The position numbers and the translations under genes were made by a program. A DNA stretch of 64,000 nt from Pyrrhosoma nymphula (lineage: Eukaryota > Arthropoda > Insecta > Odonata > Coenagrionidae): assembly GCA_963573305.1 (NCBI GenBank), contig OY754332.1, positions 138,439,977 to 138,503,976 of the forward strand. Reading direction: 5' to 3'. The notes below the pieces were generated by a model. The model did not search any database, was not told the DNA's origin, and saw only the letters and a list, made by a program, of their open reading frames with translations. Shown in pieces: positions 25,285 to 33,802 of the stretch. Positions within the stretch are counted from its first letter, which is position 1; each line of letters starts with the position of its first letter.

Positions 25285-25380
25285 AAGAAAAACTCACACG
25301 AACGGTTTAAATTTCGACGACGCTGTCGTCTTCTTCTGAACTGGAGAGAGTAATCACTCCAGTTCAGAAGAAGACGACAG
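25285..25380. repeat. Palindromic element, left part, split by LINE insertion
   Basis: The left arm (25285-25346) contains ACTCACACGAACGG and GACGACGCTGTCGTC. The right arm starts at 25357 with CTCCAGTTCAGAAG after a 10-nt loop, and stops at 25380 where the RTE-like LINE begins. The rest of the right arm is on the far side of the LINE at 29876-29912. Confidence 0.75.
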
Positions 25381-25411
25381 CATTCATTCATTCATTACAG
25401 TAATCTACCGG

Positions 25412-26580
25412 TTAGAGGTAGGTTGTGATGAAAGTCAGAGAATATAAAACGAACTCTTGCACGCACTGTGCCCTTTCTACCTCTAGTATTTCTTTCTTCA
25501 TCTCAGCATAAGTCCTACCTTTCTTCATCCCGTCCATAAAACCGATTCTCTTCATTCCCGTTCCCCGCTTACCTAACATCCTACCCTCTGTCACGGCCTT
25601 CAGCAAACCATTGTCCCTCATTACCCCTTCCAGCCACCTACCCTGTCTTCCCCCAATCTCATCTATAAGTTTCCTCTCCTCGCCCACCAATGTCAAGCAC
25701 TTCCTCATTTGTCTTCCTTTCCGTCCAAGGCACCTTCTCCATCCTCCTCCACACCCACATCTCGAAAGCCTTCAGCCTATTTTCGTCTCCCTTTCTCAAG
25801 GTCCACGGTTCTGCCCCATACAACGCCACACTCCATATCAAGCTCTTCACCAGCCTCTTTTTACATCAACCCGTTTCACACGACACTTGATCCAGCACAA
25901 GACCTAGTATGCTAGCTGGTACTTGATATTGAGGACGAAACCCAGTATACTAGAAACCGTACTAGAAGGTTTCACACGATCATCGACCTTGTGCTTGCTA
26001 TTAAGCAATTATTCCATATGATTCCATACTAATTTTTAAAAGAGAAGATCGCACAGCGTCCGTAACGTGAACGTGATTGGTAGATGGCCACTGGGTCCTA
26101 CTGGGTCTAGTAGCAAACTAGTACCGCATCAAGTACGAAATCCAGTGGCTCAGCGAGTATACTAGCTAGCATGCTTGCTAGCCAGTATACTGGTTCTGTT
26201 CACACGATACTGGAAAGCTAGCATACTAGCGAGTATACTAGACCTTGTGCTGGATCAAGTGTCGTGTGAAACACCCGTCATCAGCTCCCTTTATTATTGA
26301 ACGCTTCCTTCGTTCTAATGTCTTTGCTACTATGTCCTGTTTCTTCTAGCGTACTACCCAAGTAATTAAATTCTTCTACTTGCTCCAGTTTGTGACTTCC
26401 TACTCTTATCACCAGCTTCGCTTTCTTTGTCCTAGAGAATCTCATTACTTTTGTTTTCTTATTATTTATCTTCTTTCCGTATTTCTCACACTGCTTTTCA
26501 AGTGCATCTACTAAAGTTTGCAATCTTTTCGATGGCCGACTGACCAACGCCTGGTCGTCTGCGAATCTAACCGACTTTAT
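25412..26580 (-). pseudogene. C-terminal RT and tail-domain pieces of the RTE-like LINE
   Basis: 26547-26281 carries LEKQCEKYGKKINNKKTKVM and LEQVEEFNYLGSTLEETGHS, the post-FADD part of RT. After the 400-bp TIR MITE, 25850-25659 carries WSVALYGAEPWTLRKGDENR and 25708-25412 carries the final domain (LVGEERKLIDEIGGRQGRW, MLGKRGTGMKRIGF). A frameshift lies between the last two. All parts match 45520-46199 of the copy in the copia element. Confidence 0.75.
25873..26272. mobile_element. 400-bp TIR MITE nested in the LINE
   Basis: Both ends carry an identical 29-bp terminal inverted repeat beginning GTTTCACACGACACTTGATC, and similarity continues inward (CTAGTAT...GCTAGC). ACCC flanks both sides (25869-25872 and 26273-26276), giving a 4-bp target duplication, and excision in silico restores LINE homology. 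There is no coding capacity. The interior is rich in CTAG-containing motifs. The superfamily is not certain. Confidence 0.8.
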
Positions 26581-26676
26581 TCACTGGCATCCTACTTTCA
26601 TTCCCACATCTAGCTCATCCCATGCCTCTCCTATCATTTCCTCAGCATAGATGTTGAAAAGTAAAGGCAACAACGG

Positions 26677-27149
26677 CAGTGGCGGATACATATGGGGGGC
26701 GCGCCCCCCCCCCCCCCCTTGCGGGGCCGCCCCCGCCAGTCAGCCCGCACGCTATTCGTTCGTTTCTTTCGTCAGTCGACTCTGAGTCGAGTTATCGAGT
26801 AGTTGTACTTCCTTATGTAGCACGCGCGCGCGTCCGCGTCATCGTATTGTATACGTTTCTGTCTGGCACATAGATAGCTAACCTACGAGAAAAGTTGCGG
26901 CCATTCTAGTGATCTCGATACGTTATTCTGTCTGGCATGTGTTCGAGAAAAGTCGCGAATATTCTACTGTTTGTATTTGTTCACACTCCTTAAAAGTCTG
27001 GAAGCGAACATTCTGGCACCTAATGTTCTCAAAACAACCGAGCTACATATATAAGAGAAGCAGAGTCGCTGCCAGGCAGTCAGTTTGAAAGCTACAATCG
27101 CCGCGATAACTTGCGCCCCCCCCTTGAGTTTTTTCTGTATCCGCCACTG
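26677..27149. mobile_element. 473-bp hAT-type MITE nested in the LINE RT
   Basis: The ends are CAGTGGCGGATACA and its inverse (14 bp identical), followed inward by G or C homopolymer runs. The flanks AACAACGG and GACAACGG are 8 bp with one mismatch, as hAT elements produce. Removing it rejoins the LINE motif QQGCPLSP to LLFN on the minus strand. The short ORFs inside look random. Confidence 0.8.
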
Positions 27150-28041
27150 GACAACGGGCACCCTTGCTGCACCCCGCGACCTATAACTGCCCACCCTGAT
27201 TCATCCTCAGCTACCTTTATCTGAGCCCTCTGCCCCATACACAAGTTTCGGATGAGTCTCCTATCCCGCCAATCTTTTCCTATTTTCCCCAGTATCTGCA
27301 TTAGTTTCTCCCAGTTTACTCTTGTCAAACGCCTTTTTGAAATCTACAGAGCAAGCAAAAACATCCTGATTTAGCTCTATGTATCTATCTATAAGTGTCC
27401 TCATTACCGATATCGCGTCTCTGGTTGCCCTCCCCTTCTTCAACCCAAATTGGTCATCGCCTAAATATCAGTTTGCTCTGCTCTACAACCTTCTATTTAG
27501 TATTCTAAGGACGACTTTTTTCGCGTGTGAAATTATACTGATTGTTCTATAGTCCTCGCATTCTGACTCTTTCTTCTTCTTCGGGATAGGTATTAATACT
27601 GTTTTCACGAAATCCTCTGGCCATACTCCTTCCTCGTAGAATAAGCCCGAAAAACGATTTTCTCCCCTTACTACCTAGATTATTCAGTAGCTCCGAAGGT
27701 GGGTTATCGGTTCCCACGGCTTTTCTACCCTTCATCTCTCTTAATGCCCTCTCTATTTCACTGTCAAGTAACTCTGGTCCGAGGTTATCCTTATCTATTG
27801 TTCCTTCATCCTCTAGATCTAGGCTAAGGGGTCTATTATCGCTGTCATATAGCTCCTCTTCGTATTTTCTCCATCTTTCTTGGATATCTTCCTGTTCGAT
27901 TAATATCTTCCCTGTTTTGTCTTTAACCTTTGGTATCGTTTGACCTCTCTTACCACCCGATAACATTTTCACCTTGGCGTACAGAGCGCCCACTTCCCCT
28001 CCTCCTGCATCTTTTCCATTTCCTCGCATTGTCCCTTCCAC
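27092..28041 (-). pseudogene. Linker and reverse transcriptase pieces of the RTE-like LINE
   Basis: Three overlapping minus-strand frames. 28041-27547 carries LLDSEIERALREMKGRKAVG, the start of RT, and ends in the altered PEEEERVRM where PKKS is expected. 27443-27261 carries RATRDAISVMRTLIDRY and FACSVDFKKAFD. 27328-27092 carries RRLIRNLCMGQRAQIKVAED and GRGVQQGCPLS. The hAT MITE then interrupts RT just before the FADD motif region. Confidence 0.75.
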
Positions 28042-28149
28042 CAGTTTTCTTTCGCAGGATTGGTCACTCGGCTGAGTTTATTAATCAATTCCTTGTACTT
28101 CCTCTTGCCTACGTTGGTGTTCACGTTTTTCCATATCCTTCTCTCCTCC

Positions 28150-28461
28150 ACGGCCGTACTCTTTAATGGGCGAAAAAAGGGGAGGGAAGGAAGGGATGAA
28201 TAGGGAGTTGATAGGTTAGTTGGGGCGTTAACCAGACCGGACAAAAAAGCAAAAGATAACAAAAATTAAAAATTAAGACAAGCACTCGCTCAAGCACTCT
28301 ACTCACGGGTTTGCTGAAGAAACAAAATACCGCGAGGGCTCAATCACACACACAATCAGGTTTGCGAAGTATTAACTTACGCCAGTGACACACTCACACA
28401 ATTAAAGAACAAAAGCTTCTTTCAATTTTTTCACGGCCGTAGAACGTTCAATTGTTTATAT
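28150..28461. mobile_element. 312-bp insertion of unknown class in the LINE
   Basis: Exact 11-bp duplication TTCTCTCCTCC at 28139-28149 and 28462-28472. The insert carries ACGGCCGT at its very left end and again at 28433-28440, but no long TIR. It separates MKKMEER from EERRIWKNV in the LINE protein, so the insertion point is certain. It could be a SINE, a solo LTR or a DNA element. Confidence 0.65.
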
Positions 28462-29629
28462 TTCTCTCCTCCATTTTCTTTATCATTTCTTCGGTAACCC
28501 ACTGCTTCTTAACCCTCTTCTTTTCCACTGTTCCTATTGTTTTCTCGGCCGCTCCTGCGATGCCTGTTTTTATAACCTCCCATCTTCTCTCTATTGTTCC
28601 CATCCGCTTTGCTTCACGTATGTTCTTTTCTACCAGCTCTTGGTATTCCCTCCTTTCCAATCCTTTCAATGCTTCAAGGTTCCACATCTTTATATTCCTA
28701 CCTTCACAAAGCCTATTGAATCTAACTTCACACTTCATCATCACCAAGTTATGATCTGAGTCCGCATCCGCCCCTGGATAGCTACGCGAGTGTTTTGCAC
28801 TGTTCCTAAATCTCTGCCTAACCATTATATAATCAATTTGGTATCTCCCAGTATCACCCGGCATTTTCCATGTGTACCTACGCCTGGGGTGATGTTTAAA
28901 CCAAATGTTTGTCACTACTAATTTATTTCTTCTACAAAATTCAACTGCCTTTTCACCTTGATCATTTCTTCTTCCTAGCCCAAACCCTCCCACTTCTAAT
29001 CCGTCCCTCCCTTCCCCCACCACTGCACTCCAGTCACCCATCACTATCAGGTTTTTCTTTCCCGGCACTTCTCTAATTATTTCTTCTACTTGTTCGTTCA
29101 CCTCTTCCACCTCTTCCTCCCTATGGTTGCTCGTAGGCATGTATACCTGGACCAGTACGAAATTCGTCGGCCGTGATTTTATTTCTACCACTAGTATCCT
29201 GTCGCACACCTGTTCAATGTTTACCACCCTCAGTCTCAATTTTGTGTTCAGTACCATGCCTACCCCACGTTGACTCTCATCTCCCCCACTATAGATTACC
29301 CTGTAACTATCACTCCAATAGTCCCCGCTATCCTTCCATCTCACCTCGCACAATCCCAAATCATCTATTTTTCCGTTTTCCATTTCCTGCTTAATATTTT
29401 CAAGCTTCCCGGCCCTCATCATGGTCCTTACGTTCCAAGTTCCTATTTTTACCACTGTTTTCCTCCTCTTCCTCTTTTTCTTCTTCTTCTCCCTCCTATC
29501 CCTTGTATCTGCCGATGATGATGTTGTGCAAGGATTTCGTGTGATGACGACCGCGGAGGCCTTGCCTCCCTCGCTGCCGGGCACGACACCTGCCCTAGTG
29601 GGCGGCGTCCCGTAGTTGCCAGGAATCAA
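28448..29629 (-). pseudogene. Endonuclease domain ORF of the RTE-like LINE
   Basis: An open frame of 393 residues. It has VKIGTWNVRTMMRAGKLENI near residue 60, LVQVYMPTSNHREEE, LIVMGDWSAVVGEG, NLVMMKCEV (from DSDHNLVM) and an RYQIDYIMVRQRF segment: the ordered motifs of the EEP endonuclease that nicks target DNA for LINE integration. In the GDW(N)A motif Asn is replaced by Ser, which removes a catalytic or binding residue. The frame ends at NINN-stop because the 312-bp insertion follows. Confidence 0.8.
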
Positions 29630-29860
29630 TTCTCTGTGAATGACTTACATATTCTAGGAAGTGATAGTTGGGAGGTATTACCACGCCACTCAACGGTATT
29701 TTTAACTTGACACCATCACGGAACTACCTTTCGTCTGGCTCCTACCCTTCGACCTATGGGTGGCCCTACCAGGAGCAATGGTACTTGCTCCGACCAGTCC
29801 AGCTCTAGGGGTCATTGGAACGCACAAGCCCTTCCACCACGTCAAGGTCGTAGTTCAAGG

Positions 29861-29912
29861 AAGATAAGTCGACAGCGTCGTCGAAAGTTTAACCGTTCGT
29901 GTGAGTTTCTTA
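29861..29912. repeat. Palindromic element, right arm remainder
   Basis: CGTCGTCGAAAGTTTAACCG then TTCGTGTGAGTTTCTTA is the inverse of 25285-25325 with few changes (AAAGTTTAACCG versus AAATTTAAACCG). 29861-29875 (AAGATAAGTCGACAG) is an imperfect copy of 25367-25380 (GAAGAAGACGACAG) and serves as the LINE target duplication. Confidence 0.7.
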
Positions 29913-29992
29913 TGTTTGTGTCACTTTGTTTTTTACTTGTCACGCCTGTGACTCCTTATTGGATTTATTTTCACCACGTATGAATTTCCTTG

Positions 29993-29994
<2 letters not shown>

Positions 29995-30048
<54 letters not shown>
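29995..30048. repeat. TA microsatellite
   Basis: Uninterrupted TA dinucleotides. It adjoins a SINE body copy at 30051. Confidence 0.95.
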
Positions 30049-30049
<1 letters not shown>

Positions 30050-30050
30050 T

Positions 30051-30151
30051 GGGTAAGGTGAAATTTTTTCTGTCTGGATTCGACACATTTTCATCTTCCC
30101 CACCAAACCCTGTGTTCGTCCTTTTATGTGTTCCTATCCCTTTCCATTTCA

Positions 30152-30155
<4 letters not shown>
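30051..30155 (+). repeat. SINE body copy, plus strand
   Basis: Starts AAGGTGAAATTTTTTCTGTC, contains CATCTTCCCCACCAAACCC and ends TTCCATTTCAATT before a TA tract. It is the body and tail of the SINE whose tRNA head is preserved at 30343-30411; the head is missing here. Confidence 0.8.

Positions 30156-30240
<85 letters not shown>
30156..30240. repeat. TA microsatellite with TATG interruption
   Basis: TA repeat interrupted by a GTATGTATG segment near 30195-30205. It lies between two SINE copies in opposite orientation and may be their joined tails. Confidence 0.9.
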
Positions 30241-30411
30241 GATCATAGGAAATGGAAATGGATAGGAACACATAAAAGGACGAACACAGGGTTTGGTGGG
30301 GAAGATGAAAATGAGTCAAATCCAGACAGAAAAAATTTCACCTTAGCCGGGATTCGAACCCGGATCTCACAATTGCCGGTCAGGTGTGCTCCCAGTTACA
30401 CCACCAAGGCT
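30241..30411 (-). repeat. tRNA-derived SINE, complete on the minus strand
   Basis: The head (30411 to 30343) reads CCTTGGTGGTGTAACTGGGA ... CACCTGACCGGCAATTG ... ATCCGGGTTCGAATCCCGG, with good box A and box B for pol III. The body then runs CTAAGGTGAAATTTTTTCTG through CTTCCCCACCAAACCC to TTTCCTATGATC and a TA tail. The junction GGCTAAGGTGAA...TTTTTCTG resembles the SINE at 19.9 kb (GGTCAAGGTGAATTATTTTTCC), suggesting one superfamily. Confidence 0.8.
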
Positions 30412-30480
30412 ACTCAATTAACTGCTGAATTTGACGGGGTTTTATGTTACAACCCATGCCCAATCCAGACAGAAAAAAAA

Positions 30481-30575
30481 ATTTTTTCTGTCTGGATTTG
30501 ACTCATTTTCATCTTCCCCACCAAACTCTGTGTTCGTCCTTTTATGTGTTCCTATCCATTTCCATTTCCTATGAA
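30481..30575 (+). repeat. SINE body copy, plus strand, third copy
   Basis: Same body as 30051-30155 and nearly identical to 30243-30345 inverted. With the preceding AATCCAGACAGAAAAAA (30462-30478) it makes a hairpin with TTTTTTCTGTCTGGATT. Confidence 0.8.
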
Positions 30576-30602
30576 TGTATGAATTTATTCGCGCCTTTGA
30601 GC

Positions 30603-30623
30603 GTCATGTTTTCGAATGATTGA

Positions 30624-30703
<80 letters not shown>

Positions 30704-30724
30704 TCAATCATTCGAAAACATGAC
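30603..30724. repeat. Perfect 24-bp inverted repeat around a TA tract
   Basis: GTCATGTTTTCGAATGATTG... (30603-30626) and its exact inverse (30701-30724) enclose about 74 bp of pure TA. The gypsy LTR starts 8 bp to the right, after CTATATAT-like sequence. Confidence 0.9.
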
Positions 30725-30731
30725 TATATAT

Positions 30732-32090
30732 TGTAACCGTTCCCGATTGGACGGTTGCAATGGGTTTGTGGAAGAGGCGGTTTTGTGCTGTATATTGTGT
30801 TAATTTTAAGGTCATCGCTGTGTGAGTGAATGATTCATGTGTGTTCGAGTGTGTGAGTTCCCTGCACCACGTTCTCCCCCCCCCCCCCTTTCTTAAGTGT
30901 ATCTCCGCCGTTCGGCGGACGACCTTCCCTTTTCCCCCCCCCCCTCCATCCACCGCTCATGCTTTGCAAGTGACTGTGCTTCGAAATATAATGCGGCCTG
31001 CGTCAAGTGAAGCCACCTCCCCTTATCCCCCTATCCCCCCCCCCTTCTCACCCCGCGCGCTAGCGCATATAAATGGCAGAGGATGGTCGGGGCGGGACTT
31101 ACTTACATGTGATGGTTCTTGTGGTGGCGGCTGACACCCAAAAATTAGGAGGGCTGAAACATTGGTTGGAGAGCGAGAGAGACGCATTGTGCGGACGAGG
31201 AACGGAAAGGGAGAGACGACCGACGCATAAGGAAGCTGAATTTAAGTCGTGTCCAGTAGCGGTCCCAAGGAATCCGTGGCCATCGCCGTCGCCTGTCTCC
31301 GCTCATGTAAAACCAACTACATCATCAGCTGCTACGTGCAGAGCACGGGGCGATCATTGCCAGCGCCGCCGCAGTTGCACCAGTTATCCCCGATAACGAT
31401 AAGTACCACTTATATCCCGCCCGCCTAAAACGGCCATTCCTAGACCAAAGAAGAGCCCCCCCATTCCCAATCCAAGAAGAATAGTCCTATTATAGTTCAA
31501 AGAAGAGATTCCCCAACCCAAGAAGAAAAGTGCCCCAAGTTTCGTACTGTCGACATATTTATTCCCGTGTTTTTCCCCCCTGGTCCCGTGTGAATGTGTT
31601 TAGTTTTCAATTGAGGGTGCGTGATTGTAGAAATTGTTAAGTTCAAACCGTTAAAATATTGTAACTTTTCCCTAGTGATTCTCGAAATGGGAAAAAGGAC
31701 CTTGAAGGGTAAAACTGTTTCATTTGATTGACATTTTGCGAATGTTCGCCATGTATTGTTGCAATTATTACGCATCATAATTTGTTTTGTTTAAATTTAG
31801 TTTTAGATTAGTATTTAGTGTTATTCTCTGAATTAAATAGTTCGATATTGCAAAAGGATATTTCCATGTTTTACTGTCTCTGCCCACAAACCTGTCCTCG
31901 CGGAACCATCCGTTCGCCATTATGCATTAAGTCACTTCGAAACCCCGCGATCGTTGATGAACCCCAACCCATTTGCTCAAAAGCTTAGTCGGCATCCCTC
32001 TTTCCTCCCCGCCTCCCCGTCCCTGAATTCCTTTCCTCCCACCTTTCCTCCCATTTCCCCTTCCCCTTACTCGTGTGGACACGGGTTACA
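30732..32090 (+). repeat. 5' LTR (1359 bp) of the gypsy element
   Basis: TGTAACCG...GGGTTACA. It contains C-homopolymer runs whose lengths differ from the 3' LTR, a TATA box near 31068, and few substitutions relative to the 3' LTR (for example GCTCATG versus GCTCAAG near 31305/40085). The ORFs inside it are duplicated in the other LTR and are not genes. Confidence 0.9.
31068..31073 (+). promoter_or_regulatory. Probable TATA box of the LTR promoter
   Basis: GCGCATATAAATGGCAG in a GC-rich context; TATAAA at 31068-31073 would place transcription start near 31095-31105. The same site is in the 3' LTR at about 39847-39852. The call comes from sequence only. Confidence 0.45.
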
Positions 32091-32092
32091 AA

Positions 32093-32110
32093 TGGCGCCC
32101 AACGCGGGGC
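32093..32110 (+). promoter_or_regulatory. Primer binding site, tRNA-Lys type
   Basis: TGGCGCCCAACGCGGGGC two bases after the LTR end. The known tRNA-Lys(1,2) site is TGGCGCCCAACGTGGGGC, so 17 of 18 match. Confidence 0.85.
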
Positions 32111-32344
32111 TTGGCATTCGACGATGGGTTTAACGTGTGGCTGGAATTTGACATTGTGGGACATTTTGAACTAATTGCATTCACTCGCAATTCGTTGTAT
32201 TTTAATTTAACGTTGGCCGAGATTTTGACCTCGTTAAGCGTGTTACCCTTTGCATTTAACGTACGGGCATTTAATCACTTTAAATATAGCGTATGTTCAT
32301 TTTCCCTCGTGTATTTTCCTTTTTCTGTGTTAAATTTCGGCGGC

Positions 32345-33802
32345 ATGGCTTACTCGGGCAGTAGCTTCCAAAATTATAGGGAACCCCCGAAGGACGATGA
32401 GGCGGAGTCGGTTGAGGATAATCCGTTGAGCATAATCGAAGTGTCTAGTGGGGAGGAAGACATTGTCACGCAGAATATGCCGGGAGTCGAGCAGAGTGAT
32501 GTTAGCCCAGTGGCAGTTGAAAGCCCCTGTACTATGCAAGACATGATGATGTTTATGAAACAAATGGGAGAGAATATAAATAAAATGGGAGAAAATAATA
32601 AAAAAATGGGAGAGAACATTAATAAAAAAATGGAGGAGAATAATAAAAAAATGGAGGAGAATAATGCTAGAATGGAAGAGAGGATTTCGGGTCAGATTGC
32701 AAAATTCCGGGAGGAAATCCATGAGGTCCGAGTTGAACTTGCAGGGCACGTAGAGAAAAGAATAGGCGAACAGGTTGGGGAGGTTAGGATGGAAATAGGT
32801 GCCATTGAAAGTGATCTAAAGTGTCGGATTGAAAGATTGAACGCCCAAACCCAAGCTGACCAAGTAGAGATTGGGAACTTGAAAAGCCAAGTCGAAGTAG
32901 TGTTACAGAACGTGTCGAGAAACGCGAACGTATTGGAGGAAGTCAAAATCGAACAGAAGAGGAAGATGGATGAGATTATGTCCGAAATTGAGGGCAATCA
33001 GCACAAAAAAATAAATGGTGTAAATTCTTCCTTAAATGTCCCCAATCCACCCCCGAAACTGGTTTTCCGTGGTAAGCCATCCGAACACCCCGTGGCGTTC
33101 ATGCGCGGTGTGGAAAATTATTATTCCCTCCACGCCATACCCCAACGGTTAAGACCCATGTTGTTCTATCAAATGTTGGAGGACGGTGCTAAGGGCTGGG
33201 CCGACGCCATATTCCCTTTTCCTGAAAATATGATAGATTTTCAAAAATTGTTCTATGCGCGATACTGGAGTAACGAGCATAGGATTAGTTGCAAAATGCG
33301 GATAATGTCGGGGAAATACCAAAGGTTTCCGGGCAGTTCGATGCAGGAATACGCGACCCGGAAAATTGCGACCCTTAGACTTTGTGAACCGCCTGTCGAT
33401 GAGGAAGAGACCGTGGCACTATTAATCAGACATTTCCCTATATACGCGCAGGACTTACTCCGAAGCGCCGAGGTCACTACTTTTGAAAAACTCATAACCA
33501 TGCTCGGGCGATACGATCAATCCCAAATGGAAGAGGCACGACGGGAAGAAAGGCCAGTTAATTTGAACAGTATTCAAGCGAGGGGCTACCAACGGTGTAA
33601 TCGAACGGTACCTTCGCGAAACGAGAGACAATGCTGGCAGCGGGTCCGTGTTGACGCGGTGAACGAAAGGGATCGGATGATGAGAATACAACGCGAGGGA
33701 GATTATAGTCTACCACCGCCTTTACTGCCTCATGCTACGCAAATGGGAAACATGCAGAGTTTGGGTCAATCGACTTCCCCCGCTCAAACTCACCAAGGAT
33801 AA
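32345..33802 (+). CDS. gag: Gag polyprotein of the gypsy element
   Basis: 485 residues from the ATG at 32345. The frame is open further upstream to 32075, but that part overlaps the primer site and is hydrophobic leader-like sequence with no gag likeness, so I chose the internal ATG. An acidic N-terminus is followed by a long coiled coil (about residues 60-220) that begins with near-repeats of MGENNKKM/MEENNKKM. The capsid-like domain (LVFRGKPSEHPVAFMRGVEN, AKGWADAIFP, FYARYWS) covers about 235-385. No C-C-H-C zinc knuckle is visible at the basic C-terminus. It would form the particle shell and carry element RNA. The last codons contain the frameshift signal leading into pol. Confidence 0.85.
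   Translation: MAYSGSSFQNYREPPKDDEAESVEDNPLSIIEVSSGEEDIVTQNMPGVEQSDVSPVAVESPCTMQDMMMFMKQMGENINKMGENNKKMGENINKKMEENNKKMEENNARMEERISGQIAKFREEIHEVRVELAGHVEKRIGEQVGEVRMEIGAIESDLKCRIERLNAQTQADQVEIGNLKSQVEVVLQNVSRNANVLEEVKIEQKRKMDEIMSEIEGNQHKKINGVNSSLNVPNPPPKLVFRGKPSEHPVAFMRGVENYYSLHAIPQRLRPMLFYQMLEDGAKGWADAIFPFPENMIDFQKLFYARYWSNEHRISCKMRIMSGKYQRFPGSSMQEYATRKIATLRLCEPPVDEEETVALLIRHFPIYAQDLLRSAEVTTFEKLITMLGRYDQSQMEEARREERPVNLNSIQARGYQRCNRTVPSRNERQCWQRVRVDAVNERDRMMRIQREGDYSLPPPLLPHATQMGNMQSLGQSTSPAQTHQG
33745..33791 (+). promoter_or_regulatory. -1 programmed frameshift signal between gag and pol
   Basis: The heptamer GGGAAAC (33745-33751) is in phase as G GGA AAC in the gag frame. Five bases later a stem can form between GAGTTTG (33757-33763) and CAAACTC (33785-33791), with possible inner GG/CC pairing. 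The pol frame is open from 33709, so a -1 slip here joins gag to pol about 50 bases before the gag stop. GGGAAAC is a known retroviral slippery heptamer. Function is inferred. Confidence 0.7.

Larger units (their letters stand above)
25381..29860 (-). mobile_element. RTE-like LINE, near full length, decayed, with three later insertions
   Basis: The element runs on the minus strand from a 5' region near 29857 (CTTGAACTACGACCTTGACG, homologous to CTTGGACTACAACCTTGTCG at 42940) to a 3' tail of TGAATGAATGAATG. It encodes an EEP endonuclease (28448-29629), a linker, RT pieces and a C-terminal domain. It is broken by a 312-bp insert (28150-28461), a hAT MITE (26677-27149) and a TIR MITE (25873-26272), plus frameshifts. 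The same family occurs at 42933-46290. The RTE-like call rests on the short 3' end with tandem TGAA units and the EN/RT type. Confidence 0.75.

Noticed and set aside
29926..30501. 191-codon ORF with long Ile-Tyr runs
   Set aside because: It is the translation of TA microsatellites and SINE sequence.
31073..31396. 107-codon ORF, repeated at 39853-40176, and a 93-codon minus ORF repeated at 31497-31778 and 40277-40558
   Set aside because: Both lie inside the LTRs, which explains the exact duplication; no domain is recognisable.
32075..32344. N-terminal extension of the gag frame (about 90 codons before the chosen ATG)
   Set aside because: It overlaps the primer binding site and resembles no gag; the ATG at 32345 begins the acidic, hydrophilic protein expected.
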